Positions 8,480 through 17,386 of a DNA stretch of 47,244 bases are shown piece by piece. Position numbers and translations under genes: made by a program. The notes under the pieces were generated by a model, which worked only from the letters and a program-made list of their open reading frames with translations, did no database searches and was not told the origin of the DNA. Positions within the stretch are counted from its first letter, which is position 1. Each line of letters starts with the position of its first letter. This stretch comes from JAIRTY01 sp050257395 (GTDB lineage Bacteria > Actinomycetota > Actinomycetes > Streptosporangiales > Streptosporangiaceae): contig JBLMWU010000091.1 of the NCBI GenBank assembly GCA_050257395.1, positions 1-47,244 on the forward strand, given 5' to 3'.

Positions 8480-9171
8480 ACAGCGCTGAGAACCAGCAGC
8501 CGTACCGGCTCGTCGTGGTCAGCGCCGGAACCGGCGACCCGTCGGCGACCAGGCTGCTGGCCGACCGCACCGCGGAGCGCGCCGCGGCGCTGGCGGCCGA
8601 GCGCGGGATGACGGTGACGGCCAGCGTCATCGATCTGCGCGAGATCTCCGCCGACATCACCACCGCGCTGGTGTCCCAGCTGACCACGCCGGCGCTGCAG
8701 CGAGCCGCCAGTGCCCTCGGCGGCGCCGACGGGGTCATCGCCGCCGCCCCGGTCTACAAGGCGGGCCCCAGCGGCCCGTTCACCTCGTTCTTCCACGTCC
8801 TGGACAACGACCTTCTCATCGGCAAGCCGGTCGTGCTCGCCGCCACCGCCGGAACGTCCCGGCATGCCCTCGTGGCGGATGACCAGATGCGCCCGCTGTT
8901 CGCCTATCTGCGCACCCTTGCCGTGCCGACCTCCCTGTTCGCCGCCCCGGAAGACTGGAGCGACCCCGCCCTGACCGCGCGCATCGACCGGGCCGCGGCC
9001 GAGCTCGTGCTGCTCATGGAAAGCGGCTTCGCCCGCCAGATCAGGGACCAGTCCTGGCACCGCTACCAGCACGAGTACGGCAGCGCCGGCGGGACCGAGA
9101 CCGCGATCAACCTCGACACCAACCTCATGCGGCTCGCCGCCGGAGGATCCGCCGAATGCCCCAGCCAGTGA
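8476..9171 (+). CDS. NADPH-dependent FMN reductase, CE1759 type
   Basis: A 231-residue flavodoxin-fold reductase that would supply reduced FMN to the monooxygenase two genes upstream. The N-terminal strand 'YRLVVVSAGTGDPSATRLLADRT' holds the FMN phosphate loop, and 'GVIAAAPVYKAGPSGPFTSFFHVLD' is the second flavin-binding segment, in the order seen in SsuE/NADPH-FMN reductases. The start overlaps the marR stop (ATGA). Pairing with an LLM enzyme and MarR is characteristic of the CE1759 subfamily in Actinobacteria. Confidence 0.92.
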   Translation: MNSAENQQPYRLVVVSAGTGDPSATRLLADRTAERAAALAAERGMTVTASVIDLREISADITTALVSQLTTPALQRAASALGGADGVIAAAPVYKAGPSGPFTSFFHVLDNDLLIGKPVVLAATAGTSRHALVADDQMRPLFAYLRTLAVPTSLFAAPEDWSDPALTARIDRAAAELVLLMESGFARQIRDQSWHRYQHEYGSAGGTETAINLDTNLMRLAAGGSAECPSQ

Positions 9172-9280
9172 ACCGTGCCGCCGCTGCATGGCGTCCCGTC
9201 CACCCCCGCTGAGCTGGCAGAACGTCCGGTCCTGGGTCAGCACGGGGCTGGCAGCCCGCCGCCCGCCGCGGCACGGAAGT

Positions 9281-9297
9281 TTTAGGTTTGCTTTAGG
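9281..9297. promoter_or_regulatory. Direct repeat TTTAGG with 11-bp period
   Basis: In the 254-base gap before the sulfotransferase gene, TTTAGG occurs twice, 11 bp apart, in an otherwise GC-rich stretch. Regulators of the OmpR/SARP type bind direct repeats of this period. No such regulator gene is in the window, so the function is only suggested. Nothing else was recognised in the gap. Confidence 0.25.
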
Positions 9298-9425
9298 CAG
9301 CGGATGACTGGGCATAACCGGCCCCATGCCAGCAGCTGCCGGAGCCCATCGGGACGCCAGATGCTCTCTTCCTGACCGGACGGGCCGCCAGGGCGGTCCT
9401 CCGGGCCAGAGCGGGCGGAACTGCC

Positions 9426-10382
9426 ATGCCCGGCGCTAGCGTCCGGGTGCTCTACGTGCTGGGCATCTACCACAGCGGGACCACGCTGCTCGGCAACCTG
9501 GCGGGCCAGCTCAACGGTTACTTCTCCGTGGGAGAGCTGCGGACCATCTGGAAGAAGGTCGCGCTCGGCGACCCGCGGTGCGGATGCGGGGACAAGGTCT
9601 CGGCCTGCCCAGCCTGGAGCCGGATCCTGCGGTCAGCGCTCGGGGAACAGGACGAATGGCCGGACCGGGCACGGCAGATCTGGCAATGCCAGCAGGAGGC
9701 TGTCGGCGAATTCCACACCTGGCTGCGGGTTCCCTCCCTGCTCCGCTGCCGGGCGAGGGAATTGCCAGCGGACGGCCCGGTGACCCGGTATGCCGACGCG
9801 CTGAGCGGCCTTTACCGGAGCATAACGGAGGAGACGGGCGCGGACGTGATCGTGGATTCCTCCAAGGAACCGACGGACGCGGCGCTGCTCTTAAGCATGC
9901 CCGCGGTGGACGCGTCCTTCGCTCAGATTGTCCGCGATCCACGCGGCACGGTCTATTCCATTTTGCGATTCCGGGGCGGCGGCCAGCCGGTCGCGGAGAG
10001 CCGGTGGCGCGAGAGCGCATATGCCGCGCTCAGCTGGTCGGCGGGCAATCTGGCCGGGGCCGCCGTCAGGCGGGCGGCAGATCCCGCCCGCTCGATGTTC
10101 CTGCGTTACGAGGATTTCGTTTCCCGGCCCGGCGAGATGATGGAAGCCATGGCGCAGATGGCCGGGAAACCCGCGACGCTGGCACCCTCGCCCGAGCCCG
10201 GCACCGTGCTGATGCATCCGACACATACCGTCGGCGGCAATAACAGCCGGTTCCGGACCGGGCCGGTCCCCTTGGGTGAGGACATTGCCTGGCGGTCACA
10301 GTGGCATCCGCTTGACCGGAGGATAGTGACCGCCATCTGTGCCCCGCTGCTGCGCCGTTACGGTTACCCCATCGGATCCTGA
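9426..10382 (+). CDS. Sulfotransferase family protein
   Basis: A 318-residue PAPS-type sulfotransferase. The 5'-phosphosulfate loop is YHSGTTLLG at residues 15-23 and the 3'-phosphate segment is 'FAQIVRDPRGTVYS', with the conserved Arg and Ser. 'FLRYEDFVSRPGEMMEAM' matches the family's C-terminal YEDL region. No signal peptide or membrane segment is seen, so a cytoplasmic enzyme is expected. Likely acceptors are a hydroxylated metabolite, sugar or lipid. It is a single gene with only a repeat-containing spacer upstream. Confidence 0.85.
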   Translation: MPGASVRVLYVLGIYHSGTTLLGNLAGQLNGYFSVGELRTIWKKVALGDPRCGCGDKVSACPAWSRILRSALGEQDEWPDRARQIWQCQQEAVGEFHTWLRVPSLLRCRARELPADGPVTRYADALSGLYRSITEETGADVIVDSSKEPTDAALLLSMPAVDASFAQIVRDPRGTVYSILRFRGGGQPVAESRWRESAYAALSWSAGNLAGAAVRRAADPARSMFLRYEDFVSRPGEMMEAMAQMAGKPATLAPSPEPGTVLMHPTHTVGGNNSRFRTGPVPLGEDIAWRSQWHPLDRRIVTAICAPLLRRYGYPIGS

Positions 10383-10461
10383 ACGCAGCCATCCGCCAGC
10401 GGTCCAGCCCGCCCATTGCGTACTGTGGCGGCAGGCATTCCGGCGAATCGCGGGGGATCGC

Positions 10462-11052
10462 ATGTCTATTCAGTGGCCGAGCGCGGCCGTCAGCAGTGAC
10501 GATGATCTGGGCAGCCCGGCAGCGGCATTCCTGGTGAAGCTGAATTTACTGGAGAAAGACGGCGAGCTCGATCAGGTCGGCCTTTTCAGGACGCCGCCCA
10601 GCCTGCAGGTCATCACCGCCGGCGGAACCGCGCTCAGCAAGGGCAGCGCCGCCGCGGTCGCGTCGCTGGGCGGTGGCGCCGCCGTCTGGGCGGTGGTCAA
10701 GGGCTTCTGGACCACCCAGCCGGGGGATCAGTGGCTCGCCTATATCGGCGCGGCGGCACTGACCATAGCGGCCGTCGTGATCGCACTCGCGCTCATCGTC
10801 CGTGCGGATGTACAGGCACGAGCCTCCGCGACCGCCGCCCAGTACGCGGCCCGGGCTGAAACCGCTGTGGCGTTCCTGCAGACAACCCAGCAAATCGCCG
10901 CCCAGCATTACGTGATCCAGCGAAATGGCACCAATATCTGGCTTGACGTCAAATCCTTCGAAGAGGATCCGGCGCGCGGGGTCGTTGCCGTCATCGACGG
11001 CGACCGGGTGCCGCTGCAGGAGATATCCGGTATCGCCCGCCTGGTGAACTGA
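10462..11052 (+). CDS. Hypothetical membrane protein, 196 aa
   Basis: An unrecognised protein with a soluble N-terminus of about 60 residues, two adjacent hydrophobic segments (AAVASLGGGAAVWAVVKGF and AALTIAAVVIALALIV), then an Ala-rich helix and a C-terminal domain that looks like a small beta fold (NIWLDVKSFEEDPARGVVAV). ATG 10462 is preferred because a TACTGT box precedes it by 36 bases and the extra upstream 41 codons look non-coding. It may be a membrane-anchored sensor or scaffold; no partner is evident. Confidence 0.65.
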   Translation: MSIQWPSAAVSSDDDLGSPAAAFLVKLNLLEKDGELDQVGLFRTPPSLQVITAGGTALSKGSAAAVASLGGGAAVWAVVKGFWTTQPGDQWLAYIGAAALTIAAVVIALALIVRADVQARASATAAQYAARAETAVAFLQTTQQIAAQHYVIQRNGTNIWLDVKSFEEDPARGVVAVIDGDRVPLQEISGIARLVN

Positions 11053-11080
11053 GCCGCAGCAGGCCCCGGCCCCTCAGCAG

Positions 11081-11096
11081 GGCCAGGATGCTGGCC
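11081..11096. terminator. Hairpin between convergent genes
   Basis: GGCCAG-gatg-CTGGCC forms a perfect 6-bp stem with a 4-base loop in the 46 bases between two convergent stop codons. It has no T-run, as is usual in actinobacteria. It could end transcription from both sides. Confidence 0.5.
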
Positions 11097-11098
11097 GG

Positions 11099-11815
11099 CT
11101 ACCCGGGCTGGCCGCCCAGGTAGCTGACGGCCAGCAGCGCGTCGTCCCGGGTCAGGTCCGCTGCGCTGCCGCTCGCCGCCAGCTCGCCGTGGGAGAGCAC
11201 GTACCCGCGGTCCGCGATCTCCAGCGCCAGGTGCACGTGCTGCTCGACCAGCAGGACCGCGATGCCGTCCCGCTGCGCGAACCCGCGCACCACCGGCAGC
11301 AGGCGCTCCACGATGACCGGCGCGAGACCGAGGCTGAGCTCGTCCAGCAGCAGCACCCGCGGCTTGCGCATCAGCGCCCGGGCGATGGCGAGCATCTGCT
11401 GCTCACCGCCGGACAGCAGGCCCGCCCGCCGGCCGCGCAGCTCGCGCAGGGCGGGGAAGTGCTCGAAGGCAGCCTCCTGCTCGGCGGGCTGCGGCAGCCC
11501 GTCCAGGCGGAAATGCTCCGCCACCGTGAGCCCGAAGAAGATCCCGCGGTCGTGCGGCACGTGCACGACGCCCCGGCGCACCCGGGCGGTGGCGGACACC
11601 CCGGCCAGATCGGCGCCGTCCAGCCGCACCGTGCCGGCCATCGGCCTGATCAGGCCCGAGATCGCCCGCAGCGTGGTGGTCTTGCCGGCGCCGTTCGCGC
11701 CCAGCAGGGCGACGACCTCCCCGGCGGCCACCGTCAGGGACAGCTCGCGCACCACCGGCGCCCGGTCGTAGCCAGCGCTCAGCCCGGCGAGTTCAAGGGT
11801 CGCAGCACCGGTCAT
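11099..11815 (-). CDS. Branched-chain-type ABC transporter ATPase (LivF-like)
   Basis: A 238-residue ATPase of the LivF type. Walker A GANGAGKTTT, signature 'LLSGGEQQMLAIARALM' and Walker B 'VLLLDELSLGLAP' are all intact, and the 'HDRGIFFGLTVAEHF' Q-loop variant and 'LSLGLAP' are LivF hallmarks. It is transcribed divergently from the binding protein and the fused permease-ATPase, and would be the second ATPase subunit of that importer. The operator-like element at 11899 lies between the two units, so both halves are likely induced together. ATG 11815 is chosen; a longer frame to 12010 crosses the promoter. Confidence 0.92.
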   Translation of the reverse strand: MTGAATLELAGLSAGYDRAPVVRELSLTVAAGEVVALLGANGAGKTTTLRAISGLIRPMAGTVRLDGADLAGVSATARVRRGVVHVPHDRGIFFGLTVAEHFRLDGLPQPAEQEAAFEHFPALRELRGRRAGLLSGGEQQMLAIARALMRKPRVLLLDELSLGLAPVIVERLLPVVRGFAQRDGIAVLLVEQHVHLALEIADRGYVLSHGELAASGSAADLTRDDALLAVSYLGGQPG

Positions 11816-11898
11816 CTGGCCGTCCCGCCCGGCTGGCACGCAGCTGTCGTCAACATCGAGTCCGGCAAAGGGATGAACAAAACTGAAGCACATCGTAG

Positions 11899-11916
11899 AG
11901 ACAAAATTGTTGACAA
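11899..11916. promoter_or_regulatory. Site A of the TGACAAgaTTGTtgACAA operator family
   Basis: The 18 bases match the consensus at 16 positions. They include the perfect palindrome TTGTTGACAA at 11907-11916. TTGACA (11910-11915) is followed 17 bases later by TTTGCT, a possible promoter towards the binding-protein gene. On the other strand TTGTCT, 17 bases, TTTGTT could serve livF. The rest of the 274-base intergenic region shows nothing recognisable beyond the ribosome-binding site AGGAGG before 12090. Confidence 0.65.
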
Positions 11917-12089
11917 GAAAGCCCACGAGGTCTTTGCTGTGTCTCATCGGCGCGGCGGCCGGCCTTGCCAGCTGGCCATTGCCGCACGATGACCTGCCGT
12001 TCTCTACCAATTGCCGCGCGCATTCCGGTCACCGCACCAGCGCGCACGAGTCACCGGCGCCCCTGGCCGTACCAGCGTAGGAGGACGAT

Positions 12090-13409
12090 ATGAGCAGGCA
12101 GACTCGCAGGAGGCTGTTCCGGCTGGCCGCTGCCACGGGGGCCATGCTGGCGGCCGCCGGCTGCGCCAGCGGGAGCGCGGGCTCAGCGGGCGCCAGCGCG
12201 CCCGCCAGCCCGGCGGTGAGCGCCGCGCCCGGCACCGGGGGCGCCGGGTCCAAGTCCGTCACCAACTACCTCGCCTACACCGGCGGCAAGGCCGGGAAGG
12301 CCGATCCGTCGCTGCCGCCCGTCTACATCGGCTGGATCAACCAGCAGGGCGGCCAGCAGCAGATCGGCCCGCTGGCCACCGCCGGCGCGCAGATGGCCGT
12401 CAAGTACATCAACGCGGAGCTCGGCGGCGTGGGCGGGCACCCGGTCGCGCTGAAGACCTGCTTCATCACCGCTGCCGAGGAGGAAGGCACGACCTGCGGG
12501 CAGCAGCTCGCGGCCGACAGAGCGGTTTCCGTGATCGACGAGGGCGCGGTGGCCATCGGCATCCAGTCGTTCTACTCGACGATCGGGGGAGCCAAGCCGG
12601 TTATCGCCGGGGTGGCCGCCACCCCGGTCGACTCGGTGCAGAAGAACGCGGTGATCCTCTTCGGCGACGTCACCCACGTGCTCGGCCCGTTCGGCACCTA
12701 TGCCAAGACCGTGCTGCACGCCAAGACCGCCGCCCTGATCTATCCCAACATCGCCGGCATCACCGAGGGCGCCACCGCGATCGCTGCGTCGCTGCAGAAG
12801 GCCGGGGTGACGGTCCGGAAGGTCGGCTACGACGAGAGCCAGACCGACCTGATCGGGCCGCTGACCAGCGCGGGCGCGCAAACGGCCGACATGGTCATCC
12901 CCTACAGCGAGTCCTCGGGCTGCGTGAACCTCGCCAAGGGCCTCAAGACGCTCGGGATCACCGACGCCAAGAAGATCGTGTCGGCGCCGCTGTGCCTGAA
13001 CGGCCAGGTCGCCGCCGGGCTGGGCGGGGACTTCCCGATCTGGACCTACGCGATCGCGAGCTCGCTGTTCGGGGACAAGACCGACCCGGGCATGCCCGCC
13101 TACATGAAGGTGGCGGCCAAGTACAGCACCCCGGCGGATGAGCCGGACCCGTGGAACATCGTCGCCTTCTCGCAGATCCTGACCACCGTCCGGTTCCTGA
13201 ACGAGGTCGGCTACGGCCACCTCACCCCGCAGGCGGTGCTGGCCAGGGCCAAGGCGTTCACCGGGCCGGTGGCGCTGGGCGCGCCATCGCTGCAGTGCGG
13301 GAAGTACCCGGCCGCGCCGGCGGTCTGCAACGACCGCGCCCAGTACTTCCAGTACCAGGGCAAACACGTCTTCGTGAAGGTCGCGGGCTGGCTGCAGCCG
13401 CCGCCGTGA
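12090..13409 (+). CDS. ABC transporter substrate-binding lipoprotein (LivJ/K-like)
   Basis: A 439-residue type I periplasmic-binding-fold protein. The N-terminus has twin arginines and a hydrophobic stretch ending at a lipobox Ala-Ala-Gly-Cys near residue 25, followed by a Ser/Ala/Gly linker, so it is an exported lipoprotein anchored outside the membrane. 'VYIGWINQQGGQQQIGPLATAGAQMAVKYIN' is the classic start of the Peripla_BP_6 fold. AGGAGG lies five bases before the ATG. It begins an operon with the fused transporter gene and the MetE-like gene. The ligand cannot be deduced; the family binds amino acids, amides, urea and aromatic acids. Confidence 0.93.
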   Translation: MSRQTRRRLFRLAAATGAMLAAAGCASGSAGSAGASAPASPAVSAAPGTGGAGSKSVTNYLAYTGGKAGKADPSLPPVYIGWINQQGGQQQIGPLATAGAQMAVKYINAELGGVGGHPVALKTCFITAAEEEGTTCGQQLAADRAVSVIDEGAVAIGIQSFYSTIGGAKPVIAGVAATPVDSVQKNAVILFGDVTHVLGPFGTYAKTVLHAKTAALIYPNIAGITEGATAIAASLQKAGVTVRKVGYDESQTDLIGPLTSAGAQTADMVIPYSESSGCVNLAKGLKTLGITDAKKIVSAPLCLNGQVAAGLGGDFPIWTYAIASSLFGDKTDPGMPAYMKVAAKYSTPADEPDPWNIVAFSQILTTVRFLNEVGYGHLTPQAVLARAKAFTGPVALGAPSLQCGKYPAAPAVCNDRAQYFQYQGKHVFVKVAGWLQPPP

Positions 13410-13465
13410 GCCAGCGCCGGGCCCGCGCCGCAGCCGACCGGAAAGCCTGAACCAACGGGAAAAAC

Positions 13466-16270
13466 GTGCAACAGATCCTGCTGTTCGTTCTGCTCGGGCT
13501 CGGCTCCGGCGCGCTCATCGCGGCCATCGCCCTCGGCGTGGTGGTGACCTACCGCGGGTCCGGGGTCATCAACCTGGCCACCGGCGGGGTGGCGATGCTG
13601 GCCGGGTATGCGTTCTGGTCACTGCGCACGGACGTGCTCGGCGTGCGGCTGGGCACCCTGCCCGCGCTGGTGATCAGCCTGCTGTTCGTGCTGGCCATCG
13701 GGGTGGTGATCGAGTTCATCGCCTTCCGGCCGCTGCGCACCGCCGCGCCGCTGGCCAAGCTCGTGTCCTCGCTCGGCGTGCTGCTGGTGGCGCAGGCGGG
13801 GATGCTGCTGGCATTCGGCACCACGCAGCAGCCGGAGCCGGTGGTGCTCCCGCAGGTCACGGTGGCGCTGCTGGGCGCGGTCATCCCGGTGGACCGGTTC
13901 ATCCTCGCGGGCCTGGTGATCGCGGCGGCCGCCGGGCTGGCGGCGCTGTACCGGTGGACCCGGTTCGGGCTGGCGACCCGGGCGGCGTCGGAGAACGAGA
14001 CCGCCGCCATGCTGTCCGGCCTGTCGCCCGCCGCGGTCTCGCTGGTGAACACGCTGATCGCCTCGCTGATCGCGGGCGGGGTCGGGATCCTGGCCGCCTC
14101 GATCACCCAGCTCGACTCCATCACGCTGCCGCTGCAGATCGTGCCGGCCCTGGCCGCGGCGCTGCTGGCCCGGTTCACCTCGTTCGGCATCGCCTGCGCG
14201 GCGGGCCTGGGCATCGGCATCCTGGACTCGCTGATCGACTACCTGTCCGCGCAGCCCTGGTTCCCCGCCTCCGGCGGCGCCGCCATCCCGGGCACCCAGG
14301 AACTGCTGGCCTTCGGAATCATCATCCTGGCCATGTTCCTGCGCGGGTCGCGGCTGCCCAGCCGCGGGGAGCTGACCGAGCAGCGCCTGCCCGCCGCCCC
14401 GCGGACCCGGCACCTGGTCACGACCGCGCTCCCGCTGACGGCCGTGTGCGCGGCCGCGCTGGTGCTGCTGCCCTTCGACTTCCGGGAAGCGCTCGTCACC
14501 TCGCTGATCGGCGCGCTGATGGCGCTGTCCCTGGTGGTCATCACCGGGTTCGTGGGCCAGATCTCCGTGGTGCAGCTGGCCCTGGCCGGGGTGGCGGGCT
14601 TCACCATCTCGCACCTGGCGGTCAACGCGGGCATCGGCTTCCCGCTCGCCCCGCTCGCGGGCATCGTGGCCGCGGTGGTGCTCGGGCTGCTGACCGCGGT
14701 GTCCGCGCTCCGGGTGCGCGGCGTCAGCCTCGCCGTGGTCACCCTGGCGGCCGCGGTGGCCATCACGAACTTCGGTTTCCTCAACACCACCTGGGGCGGC
14801 GGCCAGACCGGCTCGCCGGTGCCCGAGCCGCGGCTGGCCGGGGTCGACCTGGGGCCGCGGGCGGGGTTCCGCGGGCTGGACGGCAACCTTCCGAGCCCGG
14901 TGTTCGGGTGGGTGGCGCTCGCCGCCACCCTGCTGCTGTGCCTGCTGGTCGGGTTCCTGCGCCGGAACACGCTCGGCCAGCGCATGCTGGCGGTGCGCTC
15001 GAACGAGCGGGCCGCGGCCGCCGCGGGGATCAACCCGCGGACGCTCAAGCTGACCGCGTTCGGGATCAGCGCGTTCATCGCCGGGGTGGCGGGCTCCCTG
15101 TACGCCTACAACTTCGGCTCGGTCAGCGCCGACCGGTTCGACGCGGTCACCGCGCTCAGCCTGATCGCCTTCGCCTACGCCGGCGGCATCACCCAGATCT
15201 CCGGGGCCGTGTTCGCGGGCCTGATCTCAGCCCAGGCGCTGGTCCCGTACGCGCTCGACAAATGGTTCGGCCTCAGCGGCAACTGGTTCCTGCTGTTCGG
15301 CGGCGCGATCCTGATCTTCACGGTGATCCGGAACCCGGAGGGCATCGCCGGCGACATCTACAAGCGGACACACCGGCGGGCGCCGGCCCGGGCACCCGGA
15401 CCCGCCCCGCCGCCCGCGGCCGCCGCCCCGCACGCACCCCGGCCCGGGCTGGCGGGCCGCGCCCCGGTGCTGCGGGTCAGCGGGCTGTCGGTGGCGTTCG
15501 GCGGCGTGCGGGCGCTGACCGAGGTTGCGCTGGAGGTGCACGACGGTGAGCTGGTCGGGCTCATCGGGCCCAACGGCGCTGGCAAGACCACCTTCGTGGA
15601 CTGCATCACCGGGTTCGTGACCGGCAAGGGCAGCGTCCAGCTCGACGGTGCTGATCTGCACGGGCTGCCGCCGTACGAACGGGCCCGCCGCGGGCTGACC
15701 CGCACCTGGCAGAGCACCGAGCTCTTCGGCGACCTCGACGTGCGCGAGAACCTGATGGTGGCCGTCGGCGGCCAGGACGGCCGGGCGGCGGGGGCCGCCG
15801 GGGCGCGGCGCGTGGCCGGGGAGGCGCTGGCTCTGGTCGGCATGGGCTGGGCCGCCGGCGCCATGCCCGGCCAGCTCTCCGAAGGGCAGCGCAAGCTGGT
15901 CGGGGTGGCCCGGGCGCTGACCGGCAACCACCGGGTGGTGTGCCTGGACGAGCCCGCCGCCGGGCTGGACACCCGGGAGAGCCGTGAGCTCGGCCGGTGC
16001 CTGCGCGCCCTGGCCGACCGCGGCCAGTCCACACTGCTGATCGACCACGACATGGGGCTGGTGCTGAGCATCTGTGACCGCGTGGTGGTGCTGGAGTTTG
16101 GCCGGGTGATCGCCGACGGCGCGCCGGATGCTGTCCGCCGCGACCCGCGGGTCATCGCCGCCTACCTCGGGGGCACGACGCCACCGCCCGCGCCGGCCGA
16201 TCCTGCGGCTGCCGGGCCCGCCGCCACCGAGGCGGGCCTGTCCCACGACACCATCCTGGAGGAGGGCTGA
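13466..16270 (+). CDS. Triple fusion: LivH-LivM permeases plus LivG ATPase
   Basis: One uninterrupted 934-residue frame carries three importer subunits in order. Residues 1 to about 290 are a LivH-type permease (GVVVTYRGSGVINLATGG). Residues about 310-620 are a LivM-type permease (ITGFVGQISVVQLALAGVAG, then the loop with TWGGGQTGSPVPEP). Residues about 670-900 are a LivG-type ATPase with Walker A GPNGAGKT near 700, signature LSEGQ near 803 and Walker B VVCLDEP near 825. A Pro/Ala-rich linker (about residues 630-670) joins membrane and ATPase parts. With LivF at 11099 and the lipoprotein upstream this completes an importer. Start is GTG 13466 with a weak ribosome site. Confidence 0.93.
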   Translation: MQQILLFVLLGLGSGALIAAIALGVVVTYRGSGVINLATGGVAMLAGYAFWSLRTDVLGVRLGTLPALVISLLFVLAIGVVIEFIAFRPLRTAAPLAKLVSSLGVLLVAQAGMLLAFGTTQQPEPVVLPQVTVALLGAVIPVDRFILAGLVIAAAAGLAALYRWTRFGLATRAASENETAAMLSGLSPAAVSLVNTLIASLIAGGVGILAASITQLDSITLPLQIVPALAAALLARFTSFGIACAAGLGIGILDSLIDYLSAQPWFPASGGAAIPGTQELLAFGIIILAMFLRGSRLPSRGELTEQRLPAAPRTRHLVTTALPLTAVCAAALVLLPFDFREALVTSLIGALMALSLVVITGFVGQISVVQLALAGVAGFTISHLAVNAGIGFPLAPLAGIVAAVVLGLLTAVSALRVRGVSLAVVTLAAAVAITNFGFLNTTWGGGQTGSPVPEPRLAGVDLGPRAGFRGLDGNLPSPVFGWVALAATLLLCLLVGFLRRNTLGQRMLAVRSNERAAAAAGINPRTLKLTAFGISAFIAGVAGSLYAYNFGSVSADRFDAVTALSLIAFAYAGGITQISGAVFAGLISAQALVPYALDKWFGLSGNWFLLFGGAILIFTVIRNPEGIAGDIYKRTHRRAPARAPGPAPPPAAAAPHAPRPGLAGRAPVLRVSGLSVAFGGVRALTEVALEVHDGELVGLIGPNGAGKTTFVDCITGFVTGKGSVQLDGADLHGLPPYERARRGLTRTWQSTELFGDLDVRENLMVAVGGQDGRAAGAAGARRVAGEALALVGMGWAAGAMPGQLSEGQRKLVGVARALTGNHRVVCLDEPAAGLDTRESRELGRCLRALADRGQSTLLIDHDMGLVLSICDRVVVLEFGRVIADGAPDAVRRDPRVIAAYLGGTTPPPAPADPAAAGPAATEAGLSHDTILEEG

Positions 16271-16272
16271 CC

Positions 16273-17370
16273 ATGCCGGACAGCTACCACGCCGATGTCA
16301 TCGGATCGCTGCTCCGCCCCCGCTACCTGATGGAGGCGCGGGCCGCCCGGGAGCAGGGCCGGCTGGCCGCGGCCGGGTTCAAGCGGATCGAGGACCGGGC
16401 GGTCGACCAGGCGATCGCCATGCAGGAGGCGTGCGGCCTGGACGTCATCAGCGACGGGGAGCTGCGGCGATTCTCGTTCCTCGACCAGTTACTGGCCGAG
16501 ATCGAGGGCGTCACCGAGCAGGAGGGCGCGGCCGTCCGCTTCCACGGCAAGGACCCCGCCGAGGACTGGGACTGGCACCCGCCGGTGACCATCACCGGGA
16601 AGATCCGGGCCAAGCGGAAGATGACCATCGAGGAGTTCAGCTACGCCCGCGCCCGGGCGCGGCGCCCGGTGAAGGTGACGCTGCCCAGCCCGCTGGTCCT
16701 CTACGGCGCGTGGTCACCCGAGCTGTCCCGGGGCGCCTACACCGACGCCTACGAGATGTTCGCCGACGCCGCGGCCATCATGCGCGAGGAGGCGCAGGCC
16801 CTGGCCGACCTCGGCTGCACCTACATCCAGTTCGACTCCCCGGATCTCGGCACGCTGGTGGACCCGGAAAACCGCCAGCTGCGCGAATCGCTGGGCATGC
16901 CCACCGAGCGCACGCTCACCGAAGGCGTGGACATCATCAACTCGGTGGCGGACATCCCCGGCGTCACCTTCGGCCTGCACCTGTGCAAGGGCAACTACCA
17001 GAGCAAATGGATCGCCACCGGCGGCTACGACGAGATCGCCGGAGCCGTGTTCGGCCGGATGAGCAACATCGACGTGTTCCTGCTCGAATACGACGACGAG
17101 CGGTCCGGCTCCTTCGAGCCGCTGGCAGCGGTGCCGGACGACAAGATGGTGATCCTCGGCCTGGTGTCGAGCAAGTTCGCCGAGCTGGAGCCGGCCGGGG
17201 TACTGGCATCCCGGGTCAGCGAGGCCGCCCGGTACACCGGCCGGGAGCGGCTGGGCCTGTCCACCCAGTGCGGCTTCTCCCCGGTCTCCATCGGCGCCAA
17301 CCTCATCAGCGGCGACACCCAGCAGAGCAAGCTCGAACTGGTCGCGGAGGTCGCCCACCAGCTCTGGTGA
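16273..17370 (+). CDS. MetE-like (cobalamin-independent methionine synthase II) zinc methyltransferase
   Basis: A 365-residue protein equal to the catalytic C-terminal half of MetE. The four zinc ligands are recognisable: His236 and Cys238 in 'GLHLCKGN', Glu272 in 'LLEYDDERSG' and Cys333 in 'STQCGFSP'. The N-terminal 'VIGSLLRP' and 'DVISDGELRR' also match. Stand-alone proteins of this size include archaeal-type methionine synthases, other thiol methyl- or alkyltransferases, and the related epoxyalkane:coenzyme M transferase. Its place right after an importer, two bases past the stop and preceded by GGAGG, suggests it acts on the imported compound rather than serving general methionine synthesis. 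That is an inference. Confidence 0.85.
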   Translation: MPDSYHADVIGSLLRPRYLMEARAAREQGRLAAAGFKRIEDRAVDQAIAMQEACGLDVISDGELRRFSFLDQLLAEIEGVTEQEGAAVRFHGKDPAEDWDWHPPVTITGKIRAKRKMTIEEFSYARARARRPVKVTLPSPLVLYGAWSPELSRGAYTDAYEMFADAAAIMREEAQALADLGCTYIQFDSPDLGTLVDPENRQLRESLGMPTERTLTEGVDIINSVADIPGVTFGLHLCKGNYQSKWIATGGYDEIAGAVFGRMSNIDVFLLEYDDERSGSFEPLAAVPDDKMVILGLVSSKFAELEPAGVLASRVSEAARYTGRERLGLSTQCGFSPVSIGANLISGDTQQSKLELVAEVAHQLW

Positions 17371-17386
17371 CGAGGGAGGGCGCCGG

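Noticed and set aside
13954..15549. A long plus-strand frame inside the fused Liv gene
   Set aside because: It is the shifted-frame shadow of the fusion, made of Arg/Gly/Ala repeats; the real frame has three recognisable domains.
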